From: DASUAS01 sp963809795
Lineage (GTDB): Bacteria; Actinomycetota; Acidimicrobiia; IMCC26256; DASPTH01
Reading direction: 5' to 3'
Length of the DNA: 64,000 nucleotides
NCBI GenBank assembly: GCA_963809795.1
Contig: CAWELN010000011.1
Span: forward strand, 98,601-162,600
Shown: positions 50,812 to 58,258 of the stretch, piece after piece
How the letters are laid out: each line of letters starts with the position of its first letter
Position numbering within the stretch: the stretch's first letter is position 1
Notes under the pieces: model-generated
What the model was told of the DNA's origin: nothing
Database searches by the model: none
What the model saw: only the letters and a program-made list of their open reading frames with translations
Position numbers and translations under genes: made by a program

Positions 50812-51320
50812 TCGGGAAGGTCTACGGGATCCCACCGCAACCGCCGGTCGAGGACCGCACGCACCGCGTCGCTGCCGGTGCGGTCACGCTCGGCGTGGAG
50901 TACCGCGCGCTCGATCCGGAGTCGCTGCGCGCGACCTACGCCGACAACCCCGAGCACCTCGCCGAGCTCGAGGCGCGGTCGCCCGAGGGTGGCTTCACCG
51001 ACGAAGGCGTCTCGCTCCACGTGTGGGGAACCGACGATGGTCACGAGTACGTGCGGTTCGACGTGTTCGCCGACGAGCCCCACTACCACTACGTCCACAA
51101 CACCGGCGCCGGCGGTGAGACCGTCAACAACGTCATCGACTTCGACGCCATCGCGTCCGGCGACATGCTGGCGTGGGCACTGGAGCGTCTCCGCACGCGA
51201 CTGCCCGAGATGCTGCAGGAGGCCGGGGGCGGCGCGGTGGCGGCGACGGTCGATCCCGACCTGGTGGCGCGAGCGGTGGGCGAGGTCGAGCGGCTGGCCG
51301 CGGCCGTCAGAGGTTCATGA
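50808..51320 (+). CDS. Conserved protein of unknown function
   Basis: A 170-residue soluble protein, ATG at 50808 overlapping the previous stop (ATGA), with GAGGGGAGCGGAG upstream. It has EYVRFDVFADEPHYHYVHNT followed by NNVIDFDAIASGDMLAWALE, a His/Tyr-rich beta segment and then helices. I have seen similar actinobacterial proteins beside amidohydrolases but cannot name a characterised family. Its stop lies within the convergent SDR gene (14-base overlap). Confidence 0.75.
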   Translation: MIGKVYGIPPQPPVEDRTHRVAAGAVTLGVEYRALDPESLRATYADNPEHLAELEARSPEGGFTDEGVSLHVWGTDDGHEYVRFDVFADEPHYHYVHNTGAGGETVNNVIDFDAIASGDMLAWALERLRTRLPEMLQEAGGGAVAATVDPDLVARAVGEVERLAAAVRGS

Positions 51321-52071
51321 AGTGACCGCCGTCGACCGCGAGGGTCTGGCCGGTCACGAAGTGCGCGTCGGCTGACGCGAGGTACACCACCGCGGGGCCC
51401 ACGTCGTGCTCGGGATCACCCACCCGACCCATCGGGACGCGGCGGGCGAGGCGTTCCCCCACACCCGGGTCCTGCTCGATGGCGCGCGCCATCGCCGGCG
51501 ACAGCGCGAGGGGCGAGATGATGTTCACCTGCATGCCGTGCGGCGCCCACTCCCTGGCCAGGCTCTTGGTGAAGCCGCGCAGCGCGCCCTTCACGGTGCC
51601 GTAGAGCGGCAACCCGACGGTGCCCTCCATCCCGGCGGGTGACGTCATCAGGATCAGCGTGCCCTGGGTCTCCCGCAGGGCTTCGAACCCGGCGCGGGCG
51701 CAGTGGTAGGCCCCCCGGAGCGACACCGCGGCGTGCTCGTCCCACAGCGCCACGTCGACGTCCTCGAGCCGGTGCGGCTCGCTCGACCGGTTGCTGGTGG
51801 CGTTGTGCACGATGGCGTGCAGCGCGCCCGCCCGTTCGAGCGCGAGGTCGACCGCGGCGTCGATGGTGGCCTCGTCGGTCACGTCGCACTCCGTCCACGC
51901 CGCCCGCCCGCCGCGCGTATCGATCTCCCCGACGACCGAGTGCCCGTTCTCGTTGCGGGTCCCCACGATCACCTGTGCGCCGGCGGCCGCGCAGGCCAGC
52001 GCGACCCCGCGGCCGACGCCGTCGCCGGCGCCGGTCACGATGACGCAGCGCCCGTCGAGGGTGTCGCTCAC
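51307..52071 (-). CDS. Short-chain dehydrogenase/reductase
   Basis: A 254-residue SDR from GTG at 52071, overlapping the upstream SDR stop. Cofactor motif VIVTGAGDGVGRGVALACAA, Arg after the second strand (VIVGTRNENGHS, suggesting NADP). HNATSNRSSEP replaces the NNAG motif; the active site has LILMTSPAGM and GLPLYGTVKGALRGF (Tyr-x-x-x-Lys). Ends VTGQTLAVDGGHFMNL. Confidence 0.88.
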   Translation of the reverse strand: MSDTLDGRCVIVTGAGDGVGRGVALACAAAGAQVIVGTRNENGHSVVGEIDTRGGRAAWTECDVTDEATIDAAVDLALERAGALHAIVHNATSNRSSEPHRLEDVDVALWDEHAAVSLRGAYHCARAGFEALRETQGTLILMTSPAGMEGTVGLPLYGTVKGALRGFTKSLAREWAPHGMQVNIISPLALSPAMARAIEQDPGVGERLARRVPMGRVGDPEHDVGPAVVYLASADAHFVTGQTLAVDGGHFMNL

Positions 52072-52727
52072 GGTGCCATCACCGAGCCGCCGTCGACGAT
52101 CACCGTCGCTCCGGTGATGCCGCCGCTGGTGGGGCCGGCGAAGTGCGCGATCGTCGCCGCGACGTCGTCGCGCAGGTCGGGCGGCCGGCCCACGGCGGGT
52201 GGCGCCTCGAACGTCGTCGCCGCCACCAGCTCGGGTGCGACGAGGGCCGGGGGTACGAGCACGGCGTTGACGGTGATGCCCTGCGGACCCCACTGCCGCG
52301 CCGCCGACTTGCCCAGTGCCCGCACGCCCTCGACCGCGGTCGACGCGGGCACGAAGCCACCGGCGCCGGTGAACCCCGAGGTGGGCGCGACCAGCACGAT
52401 GCGGCCGGTCCCGGTGGGCGCGAACCACGAGTGGGCGGCCTGGAACGTGAAGATGGCGTCCCTGAGCAGCGCCTCGCCGCGGGCGTCCCACGCGGCCGGG
52501 TCGGTGTCGGCGAGCTGCTGCGGCACCAGGCCGGCGTCGTCGACGCACACGTGCACGACCACGTCGATCGCCGGGGCCAGGGCGAAGGCCGCGCCGGCGG
52601 CGGCCCGGTCGGCGAAGCCGTCCGCGCTCGAGGTGACCGCGGCGCCGAGCTCTCCGAGCGCGGCCACCAGGCCACGGCCGAGCTGGGTCGACCCGTGGGT
52701 CACGAAGACGGCACGACCGTCGAGCAC
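52068..52727 (-). CDS. SDR-fold protein lacking the catalytic Tyr/Lys
   Basis: A 219-residue SDR-fold protein, GTG at 52727. The cofactor loop reads AVFVTHGSTQLGRGLVAALG, altered from the standard TGxxxGxG. At the active-site position it reads GGFVPASTAVEGVRALGKSA, with neither Tyr nor Lys at the Tyr-x-x-x-Lys positions. It still ends ITGATVIVDGGSVMAP. It is probably a non-catalytic partner or uses other residues. It is coupled to the downstream SDR and nearly abuts the divergent SDR. Confidence 0.8.
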   Translation of the reverse strand: MLDGRAVFVTHGSTQLGRGLVAALGELGAAVTSSADGFADRAAAGAAFALAPAIDVVVHVCVDDAGLVPQQLADTDPAAWDARGEALLRDAIFTFQAAHSWFAPTGTGRIVLVAPTSGFTGAGGFVPASTAVEGVRALGKSAARQWGPQGITVNAVLVPPALVAPELVAATTFEAPPAVGRPPDLRDDVAATIAHFAGPTSGGITGATVIVDGGSVMAP

Positions 52728-52742
52728 GCTCGCATGGTAGCC

Positions 52743-53615
52743 ATGGGCCTCGTGACGTCCTTCGAGCTCGGGGTCCACGGACGGACGGTGGTCGTCGCCG
52801 GTGCGGGCGGCGATGGCATCGGCACCGGTGTGAGCGCCATGCTCCTGCGTGCGGGCGCGACCGTCCTCGGGCTCGACGTCGACCGCGACGCGCTGGCGCT
52901 GACCGAGCGCGCCGCCGGCACCGACGCGGCGCGCTTCGTCCCCGCACTGGCCGACGTCACCGACGCCGCCGCGGTCGACGACGCGTTGACGGCGCTCGAC
53001 GGCCTCCCGCCGCTCCTCGGCCTGGTGCACGTCGTGGGTGGCATGCCCTTCGACGACTGGTCGCTCGTCACCGGGATGCCACCGGCGACGTTCGCCGCGG
53101 TCGTCGAGCTCAACCTGCAGTCGGCCTTCATCACCACGCAGGCCGTCGCCCGCCGGCTCGTCGCCCGCGGCGAGCCGGGGAGCATCGTCCTGGTGTCGTC
53201 GATCAGCGGCACGTCGGCGATGCCGTTCGGCGCGCCGTACGCGGCCGCCAAGGCCGGGGTCCTGGCGTTGATGCGCACCGCCGCGCTCGAGCTCGGGCCC
53301 GCACGCGTGCGGGTCAACGCGGTCGTGCCCGGCACCGTCCGGACCGCGCACAGCGAGCGGGGCACGCCCACGGTGGACTCGCCCGAGGAGCAACGGGCGA
53401 TCCCGCTGGGTCGGCGGGGCGCACCCGAAGACATCGCCGGCGCCGCCCTGTACCTGCTCTCCGATCTCGCCGGGTTCGTGACCGGCCACGCCCTGGTCGT
53501 CGACGGCGGGTCGTCGGTCCGACCCTCCTTCCTCGACGCCGACGACCTGCCCGTGTTCGTGCGGGACGACGCCATGCGAGCGCGCCTGCTACAACCGCGC
53601 GACGCACGTCCCTGA
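52743..53615 (+). CDS. Short-chain dehydrogenase/reductase
   Basis: A 290-residue SDR. ATG at 52743 was chosen; an in-frame ATG at 52734 is possible but leaves only 6 bases to the divergent start. Cofactor loop VVVAGAGGDGIGTGVSAMLL with Asp in GLDVDRDA; VHVVGGMP in the NNAG position; active site LVSSISGTSAMPFGAPYAAA followed by KAG, so Tyr and Lys are present. The C-terminus extends past the VDGG motif with SVRPSFLDADDLPVF. An NTF2-like gene follows after 15 bases. Confidence 0.86.
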   Translation: MGLVTSFELGVHGRTVVVAGAGGDGIGTGVSAMLLRAGATVLGLDVDRDALALTERAAGTDAARFVPALADVTDAAAVDDALTALDGLPPLLGLVHVVGGMPFDDWSLVTGMPPATFAAVVELNLQSAFITTQAVARRLVARGEPGSIVLVSSISGTSAMPFGAPYAAAKAGVLALMRTAALELGPARVRVNAVVPGTVRTAHSERGTPTVDSPEEQRAIPLGRRGAPEDIAGAALYLLSDLAGFVTGHALVVDGGSSVRPSFLDADDLPVFVRDDAMRARLLQPRDARP

Positions 53616-53630
53616 CCCGGGGGAGGACCC

Positions 53631-54179
53631 ATGGCACCCGTCATCGATCAAGCCGTCACGTGGAGGAAGGTCGAGGAGCGCCTCGCCGCCGAGACCGACC
53701 CGGTGCTCCGGCGCAACCTCGAGACGATCCTCGCCCACATGAAGTCCGAGTCGGCGGGCGACATCGACGGCTTGCTCGACACCCTCGCCGACGACGTGCA
53801 CTACCACGCCTACGGCGCGCCCGACCCGCGGAGCAGCCCCAAGGGCAAGGACGGCGTGCGGGACTTCTACGAGCGGTTCGTGGCGTCCGGAGCCGGGCGG
53901 TTGCAGCTCGACATCGACCGCCTCGTCGTCGACCGCGACTGCGTGCTCACCGAGGGCGTGATGCGCATGGCGTACCCGGGTCGCACGCTCCAGGCGATGG
54001 GCATCGACGTCGACGACCCCGACGCGCACTACCTCTACGAGGCGCGCATGGCCACGCTCTGGCCGGTGGACGCCGACGGGAAGGTGCTCGGCGAGGACAC
54101 CTACACCGGCAGCGACGGCTTCGCCGGCATCGCCGACCGCAAGCTCGACGAGGCCGACATCATCGAATACTCCGTGTAA
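53631..54179 (+). CDS. NTF2-like (SnoaL-type) protein
   Basis: A 182-residue protein, ATG at 53631 with GGGGGAGGA upstream. HMKSESAGDIDGLLDTLADD followed by VHYHAYGAPDPRSSPKGKDG matches the first half of the NTF2-like cone (as in steroid isomerases and SnoaL); then FYERFVASGAGRLQLDIDRL and DADGKVLGEDTYTG. Possible isomerase or hydrolase acting after the SDRs; no catalytic residue can be assigned. Confidence 0.8.
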   Translation: MAPVIDQAVTWRKVEERLAAETDPVLRRNLETILAHMKSESAGDIDGLLDTLADDVHYHAYGAPDPRSSPKGKDGVRDFYERFVASGAGRLQLDIDRLVVDRDCVLTEGVMRMAYPGRTLQAMGIDVDDPDAHYLYEARMATLWPVDADGKVLGEDTYTGSDGFAGIADRKLDEADIIEYSV

Positions 54180-54202
54180 CCCACGGTTCGGGTCGGTGAG
54201 CG

Positions 54203-54943
54203 CTACTCGGTGACGAAGTCGATGAGCTGCTCGACCGCGGCGACGAAGGGCTGCTCGAGCTGCTTCCAGTCGTGCACCGCGCCGAGGATCCGGCGCCACA
54301 TCGCGCGTGGGTCGTCGACGCCGAGGGCCGCGCACACGCCCGTCTTCCAGTCCTGACCCTTCGGGACGACCGGCCACGCGTCGATGCCCACCGCTCCCGG
54401 CCGTACCGCTTGCCACACGTCGACGTAGGGCGTCCCGGTGACGAGGACGTGCGGGTGGCGCACCGCGTCGGCCAGGCGCGCCTCCTTGCTGCCCGCCACC
54501 AGGTGGTCGAGGAGCACCCCGAGCCGGCGACCGGGTCCCGGGGAGAACGCCTGCACCTCGTCGGCCAGGTGGTCGGCGCCGTCGAGTCGCTCGACCACGA
54601 TGCCCTCGACCCGCAGGTCGTCGCCCCAGACCCGCTCGACGAGCTCGGCGTCGTGCACACCCTCGACCCAGATCCGGCTGGCCCGTGCCACCCGGGCCCG
54701 GGTGCCGACCACGGCGCGGCTGCCCGACGCGGTGCGCACACCGTCGGCGACGCGCTCGCCGAGGGCGTGGACGTCGTCGACCGGCGCGGTCCGCGGTACC
54801 AGATGGGTCGCGGTGCCCTCGACCGCGAACGTGCCGGGCAGGTTGCGGTAGCGCTTCTCCAGCCCGGTGTGGCCGCGCAGGACGACCTCGTCGCCGTCGA
54901 GCGCCACCAGCTCGCCGGTGAACCCGGACGCCCGGTGCAGCAC
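54203..54943 (-). CDS. DUF3097 protein, start uncertain
   Basis: A 246-residue protein of the actinobacterial DUF3097 family: ARVARASRIWVEGVHDAELV, ERVWGDDLRVEGIVVERLDG, RRLGVLLDHLVAGSKEARLA and GIDAWPVVPKGQDWKTGVCA, ending LIDFVTE. The only standard start in frame is GTG at 54943. Family-like sequence (QYPHREATPGIR) continues another 25 codons upstream with no ATG, GTG or TTG. The true start may be a rare codon, or it may have been lost beside the tandem repeat at 55021-55115. Cytosolic, function unknown; the 'VEGVHDAEL' part recalls Toprim-like folds. Confidence 0.82.
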   Translation of the reverse strand: MLHRASGFTGELVALDGDEVVLRGHTGLEKRYRNLPGTFAVEGTATHLVPRTAPVDDVHALGERVADGVRTASGSRAVVGTRARVARASRIWVEGVHDAELVERVWGDDLRVEGIVVERLDGADHLADEVQAFSPGPGRRLGVLLDHLVAGSKEARLADAVRHPHVLVTGTPYVDVWQAVRPGAVGIDAWPVVPKGQDWKTGVCAALGVDDPRAMWRRILGAVHDWKQLEQPFVAAVEQLIDFVTE

Positions 54944-55020
54944 CCGGATCCCGGGAGTCGCCTCCCGGTGCGGGTACTGCGCGGCGGTGCGGGCCGGCCC
55001 GTCGACCGGCCCCGACAGGA

Positions 55021-55115
55021 TCCCGCCCTGCCCGGTGTCCGGGATCCTGCCCTGCCCGGTGTCCGGGATCCGCGCTGCCCGGTGTCCGGGATCCCGCCCT
55101 GCCCGGTGTCCGGGA
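55021..55115. repeat. Tandem repeat, four units of 24, 24, 23 and 24 bases
   Basis: Units begin at 55021, 55045, 55069 and 55092. Each carries the hairpin CCCGG-ACA-CCGGG (read on the minus strand) and a BamHI-like GGATCC junction. The array starts 6 bases after the P450 stop and ends near the start of the DUF3097 gene. One unit is a base short, so the array is not in frame throughout and is not coding. Confidence 0.8.
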
Positions 55116-55121
55116 TCCTGC

Positions 55122-56387
55122 TCAAGCGTCGGCGGTGGCGAGCACGCGTTGACCCGGCGTCCACTTCACCGGCATGTGCTTGATGCCGCCGATGAAGTTC
55201 GACAGCAGCCGCTGCGGCTCACCGGCCAGCTGCATGTCGGGCATGCGCGTGACCAGCTCGGTGAGGATGAGCTTCAGCTCCATGCGGGCCAGGTTGGCGC
55301 CCAGGCAGAAGTGCGAACCGCCGCCGCCGAACGCGACGTGTGGGTTCGGGTTGCGCGTGATGTCGAAGACGAACGGGTCGTCCCACACCTCTTCGTCGCG
55401 GTTGGCCGAGATGTGCCAGATGACGACGCGGTCACCGGCCTTGATCGCCCGGCCCCGGATCTCGGTGTCGACGGTCGCGGTCCGGCGGAAGTGCAGCACC
55501 GGCGAGCCCCAGCGCAACACCTCCTCGACCGCGTCGTCGATGCGGCCCTCGGGGTCCTGCCTCAACAGCTCGAACTGCTCCGGGTTGGTCATGAGCGCGT
55601 ACATGCCGTGCGCGGTCGCGTTGCGGGTGGTCTCGTTGCCCGCCACCGCGAGGAGCAGCATGAACATGTCGAACTCGAGCTCGCTGAGCTGCTCGCCCTC
55701 GATCTCGGCGTTCAGGAGCTTGGTGACGATGTCGTCGCGCGGGTCGTCGCGGCGGAGCCCGGCGAGCTCGTTCGCGTAGGCGAACAGCTCGACGAACGCG
55801 GTCTGCTGGTCGTTGTCCATGTACTCGGGGTCACCGGCGCCGACCATCCGGTTGGTCCAGTCGAACAGCTTGCGCCGGTCCTCCTGGGGCACGCCCATGA
55901 TCTCGGCGATGGCCTGGAGCGGCAGCTCGGCCGCGATGTTCTCGACGAAGTCGGCCGACCCCGCCTCGATCACGTTGTCGACGATCACGGTGGCGCGATG
56001 GCGCAACGCCTGCTCGATGAGGCCGATCATGCGCGGAGTGAAGCCCTTGTTCACGAGCAGCCGGTATCGGGTGTGCTTGGGCGGGTCCATGTCGAGCATG
56101 AGGACCCCCCGCGTGTCGAACGGCATGTCGGGGTCCTCGCCGATCGGGTACTGGCCCGACATGATCTGGGTGCTGCCGATCTCCGACGAGAAGGTGGCCG
56201 TGTCGCGGTTCACCTCGATGAGGTCGGCGTGCTTCACCACGTTCCAGTAGCCGCCGCCCTTGAGGTCGTCGGGCTGCCAGTACACGGGGTCCTCGGCCCG
56301 GAGGCGGGTGAACATCTCGTGGTGCTCGAGCCGCACGAAGCGCTCGGGATCGTTGAGGTCGATGCCTTCGATCGTGGTCCGTTCCAT
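55122..56387 (-). CDS. Cytochrome P450 (CYP125/142-like in general form)
   Basis: A 421-residue complete P450, ATG at 56387 with GGAGGAGGA about 6 bases upstream. I-helix AVAGNETTRNATAHGMYALM, ExxR in EEVLRWGSPVLHFRRTA, and the heme loop AFGGGGSHFCLGANLARMEL with the Cys ligand. N-terminal DLNDPERFVRLEHHEMFTRL and MLDMDPPKHTRYRLLVNKGF resemble the mycobacterial steroid-chain P450s CYP125 and CYP142 and some terpene P450s; I cannot choose. Upstream of it lies an inverted repeat that could be its operator. Confidence 0.92.
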   Translation of the reverse strand: MERTTIEGIDLNDPERFVRLEHHEMFTRLRAEDPVYWQPDDLKGGGYWNVVKHADLIEVNRDTATFSSEIGSTQIMSGQYPIGEDPDMPFDTRGVLMLDMDPPKHTRYRLLVNKGFTPRMIGLIEQALRHRATVIVDNVIEAGSADFVENIAAELPLQAIAEIMGVPQEDRRKLFDWTNRMVGAGDPEYMDNDQQTAFVELFAYANELAGLRRDDPRDDIVTKLLNAEIEGEQLSELEFDMFMLLLAVAGNETTRNATAHGMYALMTNPEQFELLRQDPEGRIDDAVEEVLRWGSPVLHFRRTATVDTEIRGRAIKAGDRVVIWHISANRDEEVWDDPFVFDITRNPNPHVAFGGGGSHFCLGANLARMELKLILTELVTRMPDMQLAGEPQRLLSNFIGGIKHMPVKWTPGQRVLATADA

Positions 56388-56412
56388 CAGGTCCTCCTCC
56401 GGCGCCTCCGGC

Positions 56413-56428
56413 CAGGTTATTTGACCTG
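56413..56428. promoter_or_regulatory. Inverted repeat CAGGT-TATTTG-ACCTG before the P450 gene
   Basis: Five-base arms around an AT-rich centre, 26 bases before the P450 start and in the only AT-rich patch of this gap. A candidate operator overlapping the promoter. Confidence 0.45.
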
Positions 56429-56513
56429 ATGAACCATTTCGGACCCGTGCGGCACTTCCCCGGGGGCTCGAGGTCGTCCGAGGGTGTGGTCGGCGCCTTC
56501 CTCGGCTGACCGA

Positions 56514-57326
56514 TCAGCCGAGCAGGGCCGACGCCGTACCCGCCTTCAGGCCCTTCTGCGCGATGCCGTCGAGGATCGCCGGCATCGCTTCCACGGTGCC
56601 GGAGTGCCCGAAGTGCAGGCTGACGATGGAACCGGCGGCGACGGTGGCGAGGGTGCGCTGCACGACCGCGTCCGCACCGGGGTCGTCGTAGTCGAGGGGA
56701 TCGACGTCGAAGCCCAGGACGGTGGAGTACCCGGCCTGCGCGGCGATGTCGAGCACCTGCTGACCGGGCGAGACGGTGCCGTCGTCGGTGCCGGACGGAC
56801 GGAAGTACTTCCCCGGCCCGCCGGTCAGGCGAACCAGGACGTCGCGACAGCGGGAGATCTCGTCGAGCATCCCGGCGGGGGAGAGCGCCCCGAACGTCGG
56901 GTGTGTGTAGGTGTGGTTGGCGAACTCGTGGCCGCCGTCGGCGATGCGGGCGGCCATGTCGGGGTTCGCGTCGAGCCAATTGCCCACGATGAACGCGGTC
57001 ACGTGCACCTTCTTGCTCGCGAACACGTCGAGGAGCTGGTCGACCAACCCGAGGTCGCCGTTGGTGTGGAAGGTGAGCGCGACGCGGTCGTGGTCCTTCG
57101 GACCCGACACCACGAACTGTGCCGCAGGCGGCGCGGTGCTGGGTGGCGGCGTCGGAGGTGCGCTGGCCGGCGCGGCGGTGGTCGGCGCGGCGGTCGCGGT
57201 GGTCGCCGCGGTCGTGCCTCCGCTGTCGTCACCACAGGCGGCGGCGAGGGCGCCCACCGCCAGCGCGGCGGCGGCGAGGAAGCTGCGGCGCCCGAGCGGG
57301 CGGGGGTCGGCGTCGGCCGGGCTCAT
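56514..57326 (-). CDS. Polysaccharide deacetylase-like lipoprotein
   Basis: A 270-residue exported protein. The leader RRSFLAAAALAVGALAAACG has a twin-arginine pair and a lipobox Cys, followed by an Ala/Thr/Pro linker (to about residue 65). The NodB-like domain has NHTYTHPTFGALSPAGM (His-x-x-x-His metal motif) and KYFRPSGTDDGTVSPG. The first motif, usually TFDDG, is VALTFHTNGDLG, so the catalytic Asp pair is replaced; related actinobacterial proteins show TFHGxGD there. It may act on cell-wall or capsule glycans, or be a binding protein. Divergent from the iron-box gene. Confidence 0.87.
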   Translation of the reverse strand: MSPADADPRPLGRRSFLAAAALAVGALAAACGDDSGGTTAATTATAAPTTAAPASAPPTPPPSTAPPAAQFVVSGPKDHDRVALTFHTNGDLGLVDQLLDVFASKKVHVTAFIVGNWLDANPDMAARIADGGHEFANHTYTHPTFGALSPAGMLDEISRCRDVLVRLTGGPGKYFRPSGTDDGTVSPGQQVLDIAAQAGYSTVLGFDVDPLDYDDPGADAVVQRTLATVAAGSIVSLHFGHSGTVEAMPAILDGIAQKGLKAGTASALLG

Positions 57327-57355
57327 CGGCGATTGACACTAGCCGCCGGGCTCCG

Positions 57356-57374
57356 TAAGGTTAGGTGACCCTAA
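57356..57374. promoter_or_regulatory. DtxR/IdeR-like iron box
   Basis: TAAGGTTAGGTGACCCTAA matches the IdeR consensus TTAGGTTAGGCTAACCTAA at 15 of 19 positions, with both TTAGG/CCTAA-type halves present. It lies 24 bases before the start at 57398 and 30 bases from the divergent deacetylase start, so one or both genes are probably repressed by iron-loaded DtxR/IdeR. Confidence 0.7.
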
Positions 57375-57397
57375 GTAACCTGCGAAGGGAGCGGCCG

Positions 57398-57979
57398 GTG
57401 CCGGCACTCGAAGCCTCCGACGTCAGCATGCGGCGCTGCGGGCGCTCACTCGTCCAGCGCGTGTCGCTCACCGCCGAACGGGGCGAGCTCCTGGCGCTGT
57501 GCGGGCCCGAGGGGTCGGGAACCCGCACCCTCCTCCACCTGCTCTCCGGCCACCTGCTGCCCGACGTGGGGCGGGTGCGGGTCGACGGCCGCGAGCGGGG
57601 ACCGCGCCGGTGCCCGGCGTCGCCCGACCCCCGTGCGCTCGCCTCCGGCCCCGCGGAGTCGACCGCCCTCCTCGCCGCGCCGGGGGCGGCGTCGATCCTG
57701 CTGCTCGAACGCCCCACCGCCGGGTCGAGCGAGGCCGAGGCGCACGCGCTCCTCGCCGCCGCCCGGCGCCGGGCCGACGCGGGGGCCGCGGTGGTGCTCG
57801 CCGTCGATGCGCCGGAGCCGGTCGCCGCCTACGCGACGACGGTGGCGTTGTTCGTCGCCGGGCGGCTCCTCAGCTGGGGCGCGCCGACGGTCGCGCTCGT
57901 GCCGGCCGTGCACATCCTCAGCGCTCGCCGCGAGGTGGATGCCGCTCAGGCCGGCTCCATCATGACCTCGTCCACGTAG
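57398..57979 (+). CDS. Degenerate ABC ATPase-like protein (HmuV-like N-terminus)
   Basis: A 193-residue protein, GTG at 57398 with AAGGGAG upstream. It begins like an ABC ATPase: MRRCGRSLVQRVSLTAERGE followed by LLALCGPEGSGTRTLLHLLS. The Walker A Lys is missing (GPEGSGTRT). No LSGGQ signature and almost no helical domain follow. A Walker-B-like SILLLERPTAGSSEAEAHAL has lost the Asp-Glu pair. It is about 60 residues short of HmuV-type proteins. It should not hydrolyse ATP; it may bind a partner or be a decaying gene. The iron box upstream suggests expression under iron limitation. Confidence 0.72.
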   Translation: MPALEASDVSMRRCGRSLVQRVSLTAERGELLALCGPEGSGTRTLLHLLSGHLLPDVGRVRVDGRERGPRRCPASPDPRALASGPAESTALLAAPGAASILLLERPTAGSSEAEAHALLAAARRRADAGAAVVLAVDAPEPVAAYATTVALFVAGRLLSWGAPTVALVPAVHILSARREVDAAQAGSIMTSST

Positions 57980-58212
57980 CACCACAGCCAGTCCTCGTTC
58001 GGCTCGAACGACTGGATCAGCGGGTGGTGGTCGGCATGGAAGTGCTTGGTCGCGTGCTGGTTCTTCGATTGGTCGCAACACCCCACGTGGCCGCACGTGA
58101 GGCAGAGCCGGAGGTGCACCCAGGTGTCGCCGGTGCGTAGGCAATCCTCGCAGCCGGTGCTGCTCGGCGTGACGTCGTGGATCATGTGCAGGTGCGAGCA
58201 CGGTGGGTTCAT
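57946..58212 (-). CDS. UBP-type zinc-finger protein
   Basis: An 88-residue protein, ATG at 58212 after a GGAGG site. It has CSHLHMIHDVTPSSTGCEDC, LRLCLTCGHVGCCDQSKNQH and ATKHFHADHHPLIQSFEPNE: the full set of Cys and His ligands of the zinc finger first seen in ubiquitin hydrolases (UBP/ZnF). Stand-alone copies are common in Actinobacteria and of unknown function. Its 3' end overlaps the degenerate ABC gene by 34 bases. Confidence 0.88.
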   Translation of the reverse strand: MNPPCSHLHMIHDVTPSSTGCEDCLRTGDTWVHLRLCLTCGHVGCCDQSKNQHATKHFHADHHPLIQSFEPNEDWLWCYVDEVMMEPA

Positions 58213-58258
58213 GGCGACGACAACCTCCTGCGGTCGAAGGGGTATTCCGGTCCGGTGG

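Noticed and set aside
55021..55115. CRISPR array
   Set aside because: Units are contiguous with no variable spacers and no cas genes lie nearby; it is a plain tandem repeat.
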